DNA of 64,000 nt from an uncultured Oleiphilaceae bacterium (GTDB lineage: Bacteria; Pseudomonadota; Gammaproteobacteria; Pseudomonadales; Oleiphilaceae): assembly GCA_913060665.1 (NCBI GenBank), contig CAJXUY010000009.1, positions 108,982 through 172,981 on the forward strand. The letters are read 5' to 3'. Positions 45,401 to 53,357 of this stretch are shown here, piece by piece. How positions within the stretch are numbered: position 1 is the first letter of the stretch; each line of letters begins with the position of its first letter. Below the pieces are notes generated by a model. That model saw nothing but the letters and a program-made list of their open reading frames with translations. It was not told where the DNA came from and searched no databases. The position numbers and the translations under genes were made by a program.

Positions 45401-45891
45401 ACGGCACCACCAAAGCACGGGCCTTTTCTTCCGCTTCCTATTGTTTCAATTAATAATGGCAGAGTATCTTCATACGAATAATTTGCGGTGTAGACATCAT
45501 TTTCGAAATGAAGCCCCATTAGCAGTGCCGAACCATCTGTATACCATGAAGGTAAGGTATATCGACTATCTGATCCGTTATTACTGGCTAGTCGATCTAT
45601 TGATCCAAAGGCTTGCCTTTTAACTGGAGGGGTCACATTAGCAATCGAATGACCACTGAGTTCTGTTAAATTGGCATGGGGTGATTCTAAAACCAAGTAG
45701 TGTGTTTTTTTATGGAGTGACTTTTTAAATACCCGTCCAAATTTTTGCTCACCTAATGCTTCCCGCAACGCCTTAAGCTGAGACTTAAACAAAGACTGGT
45801 AGGCCTTTGTTGAAGTAGCCACCTCAGGTAGATCAATAGATGATTCACTTTCTCGATTTCTATTAAAAAAACGAATAGACTTCCAATTCAT
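42499..45891 (-). CDS. tssM: T6SS membrane complex protein TssM (IcmF family)
   Basis: Spans the inner membrane and reaches into the periplasm to meet TssJ. Start placed at the ATG at 45891 (MNWKSIRFF), giving 1130 residues; a TTG at 45933 adds 14. Only one convincing transmembrane helix is seen (LVALSTAAVVILGVGWSQLMW, about residues 376-397), and the N-terminal helix pair of typical TssM is absent. The cytoplasmic GTPase-like region has no P-loop (THYLVLESPHANLTEL in its place) and no TKLD-like motif (VLEGVG). The periplasmic part is long and ends with the conserved VYNIAGRTLSPALL region. Probably a divergent but functional TssM. Confidence 0.9.
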   Translation of the reverse strand: MNWKSIRFFNRNRESESSIDLPEVATSTKAYQSLFKSQLKALREALGEQKFGRVFKKSLHKKTHYLVLESPHANLTELSGHSIANVTPPVKRQAFGSIDRLASNNGSDSRYTLPSWYTDGSALLMGLHFENDVYTANYSYEDTLPLLIETIGSGRKGPCFGGAVIYAHRHDLVSDSTPAWLSKMASLIGQASMLAKQRIPVYIVLEGVGFSSVSMTDSSSFNSLSMPMGMFRDDETVLTEQFGQWFTQAESELTKRLLRKTLKEVQYVHDIESRKTAFSELNAVEQGLKQLKNLSEHLNHRWGFSGNDITPWVRAVFIAPNSSPISNGLTAQVGGTPSTERQSDFGTNHWWQRFSNILLKDRGCGKAEQTRNTRHKLVALSTAAVVILGVGWSQLMWRDYAQAGVLVDQFNEQLLPLSSNGMNAGLIMLPDELTVPDQMLAFDRVLGLLSSIETLDQALQEEKQQAKWLALFTTPIIETQQYVLDVVSDSILMTQFNSAVEQTLVDILDRQHDFEVLYPALKSYLYLHQDRVQRIDYLMWWFGQRWQKDYQGDPNKRGKLAHYLSTFLETQMIVKEIDSQAVSIARAKMLSTPLATRLYFKIKPSGSTSNNISRELKEVIGYRQMEVFDNSSVSLPSFYTKLGYQTLFLPKLNQVVKQASADEWVLEEPENTVKTEVMPGSGLLKKAIYDLYIADYLAAWDRTLNELSVARTSSFDHLNSVVKSANGRDGAIRRMLSYVHENTVYHSARAAASEASIIDGAADMVPTGLAASVNKTTLGLKGVDRFLTQQGIDLIHPMSAVTEHYKPLNSVIDHNAMQEVDQQLVILEEYLSEFEGSTNELDNMSSVFDATVKRAKGSRKDAISQLKRTSKLMPAPLNRWMNSLSDQGWGHMVGRTKRYINKAYQNDIYAFYNANLDNKYPFDSHGEEDVLVDRFSDFFKPEGREQTFVNQYIKPFVRTDNGRWRAKTVDGLSLGFKRDYLSQLQRADTIRNLMFNSRQELHAELQLQPVYLDANISRFDLSIMGERLSYRHGPQKISRISWPATLNEDAIAMRFEDYNGNLVTEEISGEWSLFRLIDQYGKEPAPNGQRFRMSFEVNGQRVVYNIAGRTLSPALLEMLSQYRTPIKPLG

Positions 45892-45988
45892 GCGTTCAAT
45901 TCCATTTGATCCGCTAATTACTCGTACGAACAAGTAGTATAAATCGGCCCTGAATAACAGGCCGTACTTGAGTCTTCTTTAGATGAAC

Positions 45989-47011
45989 TTAATGGGATAT
46001 GCCCATACTACTGAGTACATAATCTGAGGTCGTATCCATACGCGCCTCAATGTGATGCGAAAAGATTAAATACCCTGCGATATTACTCAATATCATTGTC
46101 GTAATAACAACCGGTGCCAGCCACATTCCGCGCTGTTTTTTGTCCACTCGATCATTGATTTCTCCCACCACTAAGCTTCTATTATCAGGCACCTGATGTT
46201 TTGTAATGGTCTCCATCATTGACTCACGAATACTTTCTAATTTTGTCGCGCCATTTTTATCAACGCTATAACGGCCTGCAAAACCCAGTGAGATACAGAC
46301 ATACATCAGCTCTAATAAATCTAGGTATTGCTGAGGTTGGCGCTTGGCGCGTTCAAGTAATCTGAAAAACCCATCTCCACCATAGGTTTCATGATGAAAA
46401 TGACTCAATAGGCTTTCCCCGCCCCACCGTTGAGAGGCACCCCATGAGGTCGTGGCAATAGTTTCATCAATAAATGAGCACAGCAAATAACAAGCGGCCA
46501 CAATATGATGCTGGTCGCTAATACACTGTTCTGCTTTATTTTGAAAACGCCCAATATCTGAGATTAACCGCGACCTTATGCTATGAATATCAGCTGGTTC
46601 TACCATAGACGCCAGGCTCATCGCATGATGAATTAATGGCATTGCACAGCTAACCAGCATATTTTCATTAACCACTCTTCTATTCATAGTAATATGCGAA
46701 CGTTCTGAATAGACCTCGGGGTCGTTTAACTCAGAAACCTGTGTAGTAGCATCACTCGTATAACGATTCTCTTGATGTTTAGATTGATCAGCCCATACAA
46801 TCGTCTTGTCGTTAAGTGCAGCACCTTGAATAGATTCATCCAATACGTTCGTTGGCCGGTCATATGCCTGAACACTCATACTCTCATCAGGCTGAGCCTG
46901 GACAATGGTTTTTTCAGACCACACCTCAAGCTTTTCACCACTATTTTTTCCCGCTATGGGCAGCACCCCTTCAACATGATCAAGTCTTTTTGTTTTATAT
47001 AAACTATCCAT
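45989..47011 (-). CDS. tssL: T6SS protein TssL (DotU) with a KTIV-repeat N-terminal tail
   Basis: Inner-membrane partner of TssM and TssK. The DotU domain (about residues 110-300) includes MLVSCAMPLIHHAMSLASMV and ICSFIDE-type CSFIDETIATTSWG, and a single C-terminal helix follows (WLAPVVITTMILSNIAGYLI). The N-terminal tail (about residues 1-105) is polar and has two matching motifs, SEKTIVQA (Thr35) and NDKTIVWA (Thr70). In Agrobacterium a TssL threonine (Thr14) phosphorylated by PpkA is bound by Fha, so these are plausible phosphosites. Length 340 is longer than minimal TssL because of this tail. It has no peptidoglycan-binding OmpA domain. Confidence 0.92.
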   Translation of the reverse strand: MDSLYKTKRLDHVEGVLPIAGKNSGEKLEVWSEKTIVQAQPDESMSVQAYDRPTNVLDESIQGAALNDKTIVWADQSKHQENRYTSDATTQVSELNDPEVYSERSHITMNRRVVNENMLVSCAMPLIHHAMSLASMVEPADIHSIRSRLISDIGRFQNKAEQCISDQHHIVAACYLLCSFIDETIATTSWGASQRWGGESLLSHFHHETYGGDGFFRLLERAKRQPQQYLDLLELMYVCISLGFAGRYSVDKNGATKLESIRESMMETITKHQVPDNRSLVVGEINDRVDKKQRGMWLAPVVITTMILSNIAGYLIFSHHIEARMDTTSDYVLSSMGISH

Positions 47012-47130
47012 TGTTCCTGTTAACTCCTCAGTCTCTTTCCTTAGATACTGATGTATAATTCTTCGTTACTACTACGCGAGCCTTCCCGTTCCCAGACTCT
47101 CCCTCGACCCCAATGGCTGTACGACCAATG

Positions 47131-48456
47131 TTAGCCAGACGGGATTACCCAAAACTCCAATTCCATACCAGGCACATCGCCTGAAACATGCAACCCAATG
47201 CCGCTTGAGCGTTTGATACCCGCCTTAATTTCTGAATCAGGTAGCAGACGAAAATAGTTCATGCCTGCATGATACGGTATCTGCCGCGGCGTCACCGGCA
47301 ATAGCTCCTTAGTGCATCCAGGCAGCTGTAGGTTAACTAAGTCTTTAATATTATCGATGCTACCCACTTTAAGCTTGTTAGCTACTAACTTACGGATACT
47401 GTCCGTTGGCAGGTCAGCCTTTATCGCCAATATTAATTCATCGCCGCTCATAGAATCTGTAGGTAATCCGACCACACTAATACCAAACTGTTTTCGCCGG
47501 ATAGGCAATGAAATAGCGTTACTTTTGAATACAGTGGAAACTAATACCCTAGCCTCTTCCATCAACGAGTGCAGATCCTGAACCGCACCTATATGGTTAT
47601 ACGCACCTCCGCTAATAGCGACCCTGTCTGAACGTGCAAACGTACTCATTTCGGCCACCAACGCAGAGAGACGCTTAAACAACTCATAGGGATGAAGAGG
47701 AACTTGCTTAATAAGGATATTAAACTCAGCCCCCCAGAGGTTAAGAGCCTTCAGCATCAACAAGTCGACGACTGTACCTGCGCTATTCCCCATACCACTT
47801 TCAATCGAAGAGGCTAATTGCTTGGCTTTTTCTTGCATCAACAGAATCAAATCGGCCAACCCTGACATACAAGACTCATAAATAGACACATCCGTCGTTG
47901 GCGCACCATAGTCAGGATCAAGCCCAATAGCCCCATCATCATTAACGACACTAATTCGTGCAATGGGCAATGAAACAAACTGATCTTCAAGTTGATCTTC
48001 AGCAACGATCAGCGCATTCACATCACCGGTCGCGATGGGATAAACGCGCTCATTATTAATACCATGACTATCTCTAATATCGATTAGTTTCTGGCGATAC
48101 CTAATACCCAGGCTTTTCTCTGGTTCATCACTATCGATCGCGCCTTTAATTTGTGGCGGTATGGCGATAAATATTTGTTGATTTTCTTGCCCTTTAGTTA
48201 CATGAACAACCAAAGGGTATAACGGGTCATAGTTCACCCTAAATAAACTACCATCAGGAAAAACGCCTTCAGCATAAACCACAGCAACCTTGCCCAGAGG
48301 CAGCAGAGATGAGTCAAATTCTAGTTTCGTAATACCCCAATTATAAGGGGTTAAATACCGATTCCTTGAGGCTATCTGGTCTTCAATATAACGTTCAAAT
48401 TGCTGAAAATGCTGAGGTCGAAGAAACATCCCCTCGCTCCATATCACCTTATCCAT
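47131..48456 (-). CDS. tssK: T6SS baseplate protein TssK
   Basis: Trimeric adaptor that links the baseplate to the TssJLM membrane complex. Opening VIWSEGMFLRPQHFQQFERY is the family signature, followed by RNRYLTPYNWGI and the central LFRVNYDPLYPLVVHV-like region; the C-terminal receptor-binding-like half ends in GIGLHVSGDVPGMELEFWV. Length 441 is standard. The 119-base gap before tssL is the largest inside this operon. Confidence 0.95.
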   Translation of the reverse strand: MDKVIWSEGMFLRPQHFQQFERYIEDQIASRNRYLTPYNWGITKLEFDSSLLPLGKVAVVYAEGVFPDGSLFRVNYDPLYPLVVHVTKGQENQQIFIAIPPQIKGAIDSDEPEKSLGIRYRQKLIDIRDSHGINNERVYPIATGDVNALIVAEDQLEDQFVSLPIARISVVNDDGAIGLDPDYGAPTTDVSIYESCMSGLADLILLMQEKAKQLASSIESGMGNSAGTVVDLLMLKALNLWGAEFNILIKQVPLHPYELFKRLSALVAEMSTFARSDRVAISGGAYNHIGAVQDLHSLMEEARVLVSTVFKSNAISLPIRRKQFGISVVGLPTDSMSGDELILAIKADLPTDSIRKLVANKLKVGSIDNIKDLVNLQLPGCTKELLPVTPRQIPYHAGMNYFRLLPDSEIKAGIKRSSGIGLHVSGDVPGMELEFWVIPSG

Positions 48457-48525
48457 GGCGAACCCCTTAACCTATCTAGCGCTATCATTTCTATTACCCT
48501 AACTATTCCTATTAAAGTGAATAAT

Positions 48526-48990
48526 CTAGTCAAGGACATCTATACTACTTCCGGCAAACACTACATTTTTACTGTTCTTGTTTTTGAGTGATACGGGAAA
48601 CACGCGTCTCCAATTTGCTTTATTCATATCACGATACGCACCTAATATAGCGATATAGTTGGTATCCTGTTGGAGCGCTAACTTCATATTCAACTGTTCG
48701 CCCGGCTTTAGTGTCAATTCTTCCATCGCTACAAAATCAGGTCCAAGCGTTTCTTTACCGTAATCATAAAGACTATAAAAATCTGCATTCTCAAATACTG
48801 AAGGCGCTTTTATTTCATAAAGGCGAACCACCAGTGGAGAGGGCCGACCAGAAATATCAGGGTTTAAATCTCCGGAAGCAGTAAGCCTAATATCCAATTT
48901 AGTAATATCAGATGCCACCCAACTCGCACATCCACTGATAACACCACATAGCATGATGCCTAAAAATACATGTATCAGGTGCTTAGCCAT
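48526..48990 (-). CDS. tssJ: T6SS outer-membrane lipoprotein TssJ
   Basis: Outer-membrane lipoprotein that anchors the TssM periplasmic end. The signal peptide ends with lipobox VISGC; the mature part holds the TssJ core (LNPDISGRPSPLVVRLYEIK, ADFYSLYDYGKETLG). Start at the ATG at 48990, seven bases after a strong AAGGAGGGG site; the frame continues upstream to 49095 inside the fha gene, but without a ribosome site. Length 154 is normal. It overlaps the end of fha by eight bases. Confidence 0.95.
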   Translation of the reverse strand: MAKHLIHVFLGIMLCGVISGCASWVASDITKLDIRLTASGDLNPDISGRPSPLVVRLYEIKAPSVFENADFYSLYDYGKETLGPDFVAMEELTLKPGEQLNMKLALQQDTNYIAILGAYRDMNKANWRRVFPVSLKNKNSKNVVFAGSSIDVLD

Positions 48991-50296
48991 TTGAACCCCC
49001 TCCTTTTTCTGCTTCAGACATTTCTGTATCAGGATGATGACAAACACGATCAGGGTTCTGATAAAAATAAGCAAAACGAGGAGAAAAGAACTCATCGGAG
49101 TAATATTTGGACTCTTTAAGCATTGCCGTTTTTTGTTGCAGCTGTTTTAGGCGCCTACGATAATGCCACGGCCTATTAGATAGCGGTGTCGGTTGAATGT
49201 TATCAGGTGTCACTCCAGAATGTTCATCCTTTCCGTTTGTCATACCCAAAAAGTTGATAAGTGAAGATAACGTACCTTGATAGCCCTTTTCGACACGTGA
49301 AAAGTGATCACGAATATCGTCCATCGCAGATTCTACGGCGCGGCCGCCAGAGAGATTCTCAGGTTGAGGAGATATGATAATTTCGCGCAACGCCTGAGCC
49401 TCGTTGACACAATATTTCAACGGATTATTATGCTCGGCTGCCACTAGGGTCATATCCAACCGGCATTGATTTTTATAGCGGCTTCTTTCTCCCATCAATT
49501 TCATAATCTCTCCGGTGTAACACTTCAATAAAGCACCGAAGTTAAACATAAGCTCACTGATATCAGAGTGTAATAGAAGATCTTCGTTTACCCCAGCACC
49601 TCGCAAAAATTGCAATAGTGCTAGATTTTCGTTATCGCCAACAGAGGGTAAAGCATTACTGGAGAATGTAGTTTCGATATTTGGGGGGGGGACAACATCA
49701 GGAGCATTGTCCCTATAGCACACCTCTTTTGGAATACGGTTAGTACTCTCTGACAATAGCGTTGCATCGTGCTCGTCTTGTAAAGGTGCTGGAAACTCGA
49801 GTATGTCATCAAGGCTCATTTCATTTGTGCCAATGAGGTGCTCATGCTCAGCAAGCGAGGCCTCACTAGGGGCTGAAATCTCAACGGTAGAGCTCTTAAT
49901 CCCATCATTCTCGTCCGGCATATTCGAGGAGTCAGAAAGACGAGCGACAATGCAAAAAGGCCCCATCGTAAAGCGGTCACCCGATTCAATGGAGTAAGAA
50001 CTCCCCTTACCTAATGGCTCTCGATGCTCATTAACAAAAAGCCCATTAGTGCTAAGGTCTGTAATACAGTATTGATGGTTTTCATATGAGATAGCGGCAT
50101 GCTTACCCGACAAACGACGATCAGGATCAGTCAAAACCCAGTCACACTCAGGTGATCGCCCAATAAGGCCGCCCAACGGTGAAAATATAAAACGTTTATC
50201 AAGGGGTAAGTTTTGGTTCGAAGCGTCCTGTGAAGGACTATCTGTACGTGAAGTATCTTCAGATTGAATAGGTTCAATCCGGAATAACAAATCCAT
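48983..50296 (-). CDS. tagH: T6SS FHA-domain protein (TagH/Fha)
   Basis: Phosphothreonine-binding regulator of the T6SS switch. The N-terminal FHA domain (about residues 30-115) has GGLIGRSPECDWVL, SGKHAAISYE and DLSTNGLFVN, matching the Gly-Arg, Ser-x-x-His and Asn positions of phosphopeptide-binding FHA domains. The C-terminal half (about residues 240-390) resembles the TagH-specific region. Length 437 is typical. It is the first gene of this half-operon, followed by tssJ. A run of nine G (49683-49691 on the plus strand) encodes Pro codons at about residue 202-204, between the two domains. Confidence 0.92.
   Translation of the reverse strand: MDLLFRIEPIQSEDTSRTDSPSQDASNQNLPLDKRFIFSPLGGLIGRSPECDWVLTDPDRRLSGKHAAISYENHQYCITDLSTNGLFVNEHREPLGKGSSYSIESGDRFTMGPFCIVARLSDSSNMPDENDGIKSSTVEISAPSEASLAEHEHLIGTNEMSLDDILEFPAPLQDEHDATLLSESTNRIPKEVCYRDNAPDVVPPPNIETTFSSNALPSVGDNENLALLQFLRGAGVNEDLLLHSDISELMFNFGALLKCYTGEIMKLMGERSRYKNQCRLDMTLVAAEHNNPLKYCVNEAQALREIIISPQPENLSGGRAVESAMDDIRDHFSRVEKGYQGTLSSLINFLGMTNGKDEHSGVTPDNIQPTPLSNRPWHYRRRLKQLQQKTAMLKESKYYSDEFFSPRFAYFYQNPDRVCHHPDTEMSEAEKGGGSNG
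49683..49691. repeat. Nine-base homopolymer (G9 on plus strand) inside fha
   Basis: A G9/C9 run within the coding sequence, reading GTC CCC CCC CCA on the coding strand. Slippage by one base would truncate the protein after the FHA domain. It is the longest G/C homopolymer I noticed in the window. Confidence 0.8.
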
Positions 50297-50344
50297 GTTT
50301 TTACTACCTACATCCGTGTGGGTGAGTGTACTTTTTGTCGTTCC

Positions 50345-50361
50345 CTCAAAATCCTTTTGAG
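50345..50361 (-). terminator. Hairpin after mtnC
   Basis: CTCAAAA-TCC-TTTTGAG, a 7-base stem about 60 bases past the mtnC stop, lying between mtnC and the 5' end of fha. No long T-run. A promoter for the T6SS half-operon must also lie in 50297-50421. Confidence 0.35.
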
Positions 50362-50421
50362 TGGAATAATGGTCGGCAGGTTACCAAACTATTTAGACGA
50401 TTGCCACATCAATTAATTTAT

Positions 50422-51129
50422 CTAAAGTACTATTTCACTAAAATCTCTAGCCACAAGGTAGTTTTTTGATGCCGCTTTAATTGCCACTTTCGAGTCATTT
50501 TCCCTTATTAACCAACAGGTTTTCATCGCCGCTTGAGTGGCTGCTTCAAGCTCTTCTTTAATATCAGATAAGAATAAAACTTCATCGCCCGGTAAGCCTA
50601 TTTCGCTGATTATCGCTTGATAAGACGAGACCTCTCGCTTCCCCCCTATTTGGGTATCAAAATAGCCTTTAAAAATCGGTGTTAAATCACCAAAATCGGT
50701 GTAGCCAAAGATTAGTTTCTGAGCGTTGACTGAACCTGACGAGTACACATAGAGATCGATACCTTTATCATGCCATTGTTTTAAATAATCCGCTGCATCT
50801 TTGTATACATGGCCCACAAAGTCACCCTGTTGGTAACCTTGCCGCCAAATCAACCCTTGTAGTGCCTTTAGCGGCGTCACCTTTTTGTCTTCCTCAATCC
50901 AGTTTATCAGTTGCTGAATAAGACCTTCGATATCATCTCGGGGAAGCTCCGCAACCTGAGCAACCTCGTCAAGCTGCAAGTCGACCTCTCGCCGCTCGCT
51001 ATCAGCTAATTTATCCGCGTTTTGAACAAAGTCAGCCATTCGTAGTTTGGCATAAGGAAATAAAACATCATGAACAAAACTAATTGAACTTGTCGTACCT
51101 TCGATATCAGTCACAATCGCCTTGATCAT
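50422..51129 (-). CDS. mtnC: Enolase-phosphatase E1 (methionine salvage)
   Basis: HAD-family enzyme that enolises and dephosphorylates 2,3-diketo-5-methylthiopentyl-1-phosphate to acireductone. Seen: IVTDIEGTTSSISFVHDVLF with the nucleophile Asp, VYSSGSVNAQKLIFGYTDFG, and FDTQIGGKREVSSYQ with LFLSDIKEELEAA. Length 235 is standard. It overlaps mtnD by four bases, so mtnB-D-C is a coupled operon in pathway order. Confidence 0.96.
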   Translation of the reverse strand: MIKAIVTDIEGTTSSISFVHDVLFPYAKLRMADFVQNADKLADSERREVDLQLDEVAQVAELPRDDIEGLIQQLINWIEEDKKVTPLKALQGLIWRQGYQQGDFVGHVYKDAADYLKQWHDKGIDLYVYSSGSVNAQKLIFGYTDFGDLTPIFKGYFDTQIGGKREVSSYQAIISEIGLPGDEVLFLSDIKEELEAATQAAMKTCWLIRENDSKVAIKAASKNYLVARDFSEIVL

Positions 51130-51686
51130 TGAGCAGGCTCCATCAACTGCTCCCAGCCTGGCACCTGGTCAGCGATATGACTGCCAGTAAATTCAGCCAC
51201 CCAACCTTTAGGGTTAGTAAACAACCGAATACAGGTAAACGATGGCGAAGGCCCCATATCAAACCAATGTGTAGTGCCCTCTGGAACGCTAATCAAATCG
51301 TTTTTCTGGCAAAGAACGATGTAGACTTGGGAGTCAATGTTAAGAAAAAATAACCCCTGTCCCTCAACAAAAAACCTTACTTCATCTTCAACATGAACAT
51401 GTTCGGCTAAGAACTTTTTCCTGAATTCATCTTTTTGCAGGTTATCCGGGGTTAGCTTCACCACATCAGCCGTCGTAAAGCCGCACTCACTTTTCAACCT
51501 TGATACATCTACACTGTAGGCAGCCAAAATTTCTTCTTGTTCGGCATTAGCGGGTAGTTTTTGAGTGGGCCAATGCTCAAACCTAACACCTTTTTCATTC
51601 AGGAGATCTGCAATCTCTGTACTCTCTTCGGTCACCAGCACAGGGGTATTCAAATCATGACGTTCATAAACCGTTAATTTGCTCAT
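51126..51686 (-). CDS. mtnD: Acireductone dioxygenase
   Basis: Cupin metalloenzyme that cleaves acireductone to formate and the methionine precursor keto acid (Fe form). The metal ligands are visible in EHVHVEDEVRFFVEGQGLFF (His-x-His-x4-Glu) and in VPEGTTHWFDMG (the fourth, His). Length 186 is normal. Coupled to mtnC (ATGA overlap) and mtnB (TAATG-type overlap). Confidence 0.96.
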   Translation of the reverse strand: MSKLTVYERHDLNTPVLVTEESTEIADLLNEKGVRFEHWPTQKLPANAEQEEILAAYSVDVSRLKSECGFTTADVVKLTPDNLQKDEFRKKFLAEHVHVEDEVRFFVEGQGLFFLNIDSQVYIVLCQKNDLISVPEGTTHWFDMGPSPSFTCIRLFTNPKGWVAEFTGSHIADQVPGWEQLMEPAQ

Positions 51687-52309
51687 TAAGGTAACCTTTT
51701 CATTTCTAATTCACACTGCAATAAAAATTCAAACGCTTCAACATGACGAAGACAATCAGCCATACTATTACCCCACGTGTATAGACCATGCCCTCGAATA
51801 AGATAACCAGGCAGATTCGGGTTCTGGCTAAAGTACGCTTTTGTCTCTGCGGCTAACTCTTTAATATTTTGAGTGTTTTCAAATATAGGAACTACCAATT
51901 GTGATTGGTGGCTCTCATAACCCGGAAATGCCTTTTGTAATTCATAGTCCGTTAAACATAGTTCATTCTCGCTTTCCATCCAGCGGCTTAATACCGTGGC
52001 AGCCATCGAATGAGTGTGTAAAACAGCGCCAATATGAGGGAAAAGATCATAAATGACAGTATGAAGCCCTGTTTCAGCGGATGAGCGGCAATCACTTTGA
52101 ACCGGCTCTCCCTCCAGGTTCACCGCCATAACATCTCCGTTCGTTAGCGCCCCTTTATGCCTACCTGAAACCGTTATAGCAATATGCTGCTCATCAATTC
52201 TGGCAGAAAAGTTACTGCTCGTTGCCGGAGACCAACCACTTTTATATAAAAACCGACCTGCATTGATGATGCTCTGCGAAGCGTCTGCATAGAGTGTGAT
52301 ATCAAACAT
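51686..52309 (-). CDS. mtnB: Methylthioribulose-1-phosphate dehydratase
   Basis: Class II aldolase-fold zinc enzyme of methionine salvage. Seen: AGRFLYKSGWSPATSSNFSA, the zinc ligands in VLHTHSMAATVLSR and a third His in IRGHGLYTWGNSM. Start uncertain among a TTG at 52333 and ATGs at 52321 and 52309; the last is preceded by a weak GAGA site and matches family length best (207 residues). mtnA and mtnK are not in this window. It is divergent from the acyltransferase gene. Confidence 0.92.
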   Translation of the reverse strand: MFDITLYADASQSIINAGRFLYKSGWSPATSSNFSARIDEQHIAITVSGRHKGALTNGDVMAVNLEGEPVQSDCRSSAETGLHTVIYDLFPHIGAVLHTHSMAATVLSRWMESENELCLTDYELQKAFPGYESHQSQLVVPIFENTQNIKELAAETKAYFSQNPNLPGYLIRGHGLYTWGNSMADCLRHVEAFEFLLQCELEMKRLP

Positions 52310-52558
52310 ATTTGTTCTCATTGGTGAAAGCAATGGATGCCTATATTGTTACCTAGACTTAGACTGCCAAGAAGCCATACACTCTATTATAGCGGGGCAT
52401 TGTTTAGGAAAAAACAGACCTTTAAAAGAAGATGAAAAAGATTCTCATCACGTTTTGTATATTTATTAATCAGGACTAGACTGAAAGTAATTACCTTCAA
52501 TAGTAATCAGGTTTCATTCCGTTATACAGGACATGTTGAGGGCGGGAGAAAAACAACT

Positions 52559-53329
52559 ATGAACCGACCCCCCCTTCCAAGCCAGCAAAGTAGCTCGCCG
52601 GCCTTGGCACAACTATTTGCAGAATACTTCGCACTGCAACAAGTCTGTACGCCCGATCAATATGATGAAATCTATAAGATGCGTTATCAAACCTATTGTG
52701 AAGAGTTTGGCTACGATATTTATCATCATCAATTAAGAGAGCGGGATGAGTACGATCGGTTTTCTCTGCAATGCCTGCTCAGACTCCAATCTAGCCAGAA
52801 ACCCGCTGGCAGTATTCGATTAATTATCCCTCCATCACACAAACGTGGAATGCTGCTGCCCTTTGAACAACATTACAGCCAAGCATTTTATCGTAACCTA
52901 ATTAACCCAGATACGTTACCTTACGGCTGCTACTGTGAAATTTCCCGAATGGTCATACCTAAGGAGTTCAGACAACGGAGTGGCGAGCAGCTATCACCCC
53001 GCGGCATCATTAATGACTTTTCCTCAGAGATGACTGAACAGCAACGTAGGTTCCCATTTATCACCATTGGATTGTATCTCGCAGCATTATCACTCTTCAT
53101 CCAGAGTCACTTGAGCATTGTTTTTTTAACGATGGAACCAAAATTAGTGAGGAGGTTGGACCAATTCGGCATCTACCTCACACAAGCGAGCCAAGTCATT
53201 GACCACTATGGCCAGCGTGCAGTCTACTTTGCAACACGCGATAGTTTATTAATGGACATTTCACACTTTAGGCAGGATTATCGAGGGTTTTACTTCTTTA
53301 TTAATGACTGCCTAAGAACCTACCCTTAA
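52559..53329 (+). CDS. PEP-CTERM/exosortase-type N-acyltransferase
   Basis: GNAT-fold protein of the PEP-CTERM/exosortase system-associated acyltransferase family, related to acyl-homoserine-lactone synthases. Seen: YDEIYKMRYQTYCEEFGYD, AGSIRLIIPPSH, the conserved CYCEISRMVIPKEFRQR and FITIGLYLAALSLF. Length 256 is typical. No exosortase, PEP-CTERM protein or polysaccharide cluster lies nearby. A run of seven C (52568-52574) falls in codons 4-6. A 225-base divergent region separates it from mtnB. Product unknown, most likely an N-acylated amino acid or amine. Confidence 0.82.
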   Translation: MNRPPLPSQQSSSPALAQLFAEYFALQQVCTPDQYDEIYKMRYQTYCEEFGYDIYHHQLRERDEYDRFSLQCLLRLQSSQKPAGSIRLIIPPSHKRGMLLPFEQHYSQAFYRNLINPDTLPYGCYCEISRMVIPKEFRQRSGEQLSPRGIINDFSSEMTEQQRRFPFITIGLYLAALSLFIQSHLSIVFLTMEPKLVRRLDQFGIYLTQASQVIDHYGQRAVYFATRDSLLMDISHFRQDYRGFYFFINDCLRTYP

Positions 53330-53357
53330 GACTCTTAAGCACATGAGTGGGCCACAA

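Noticed and set aside
45892..45933. Longer TssM start at TTG 45933
   Set aside because: It adds 14 residues without a ribosome site or a membrane helix.
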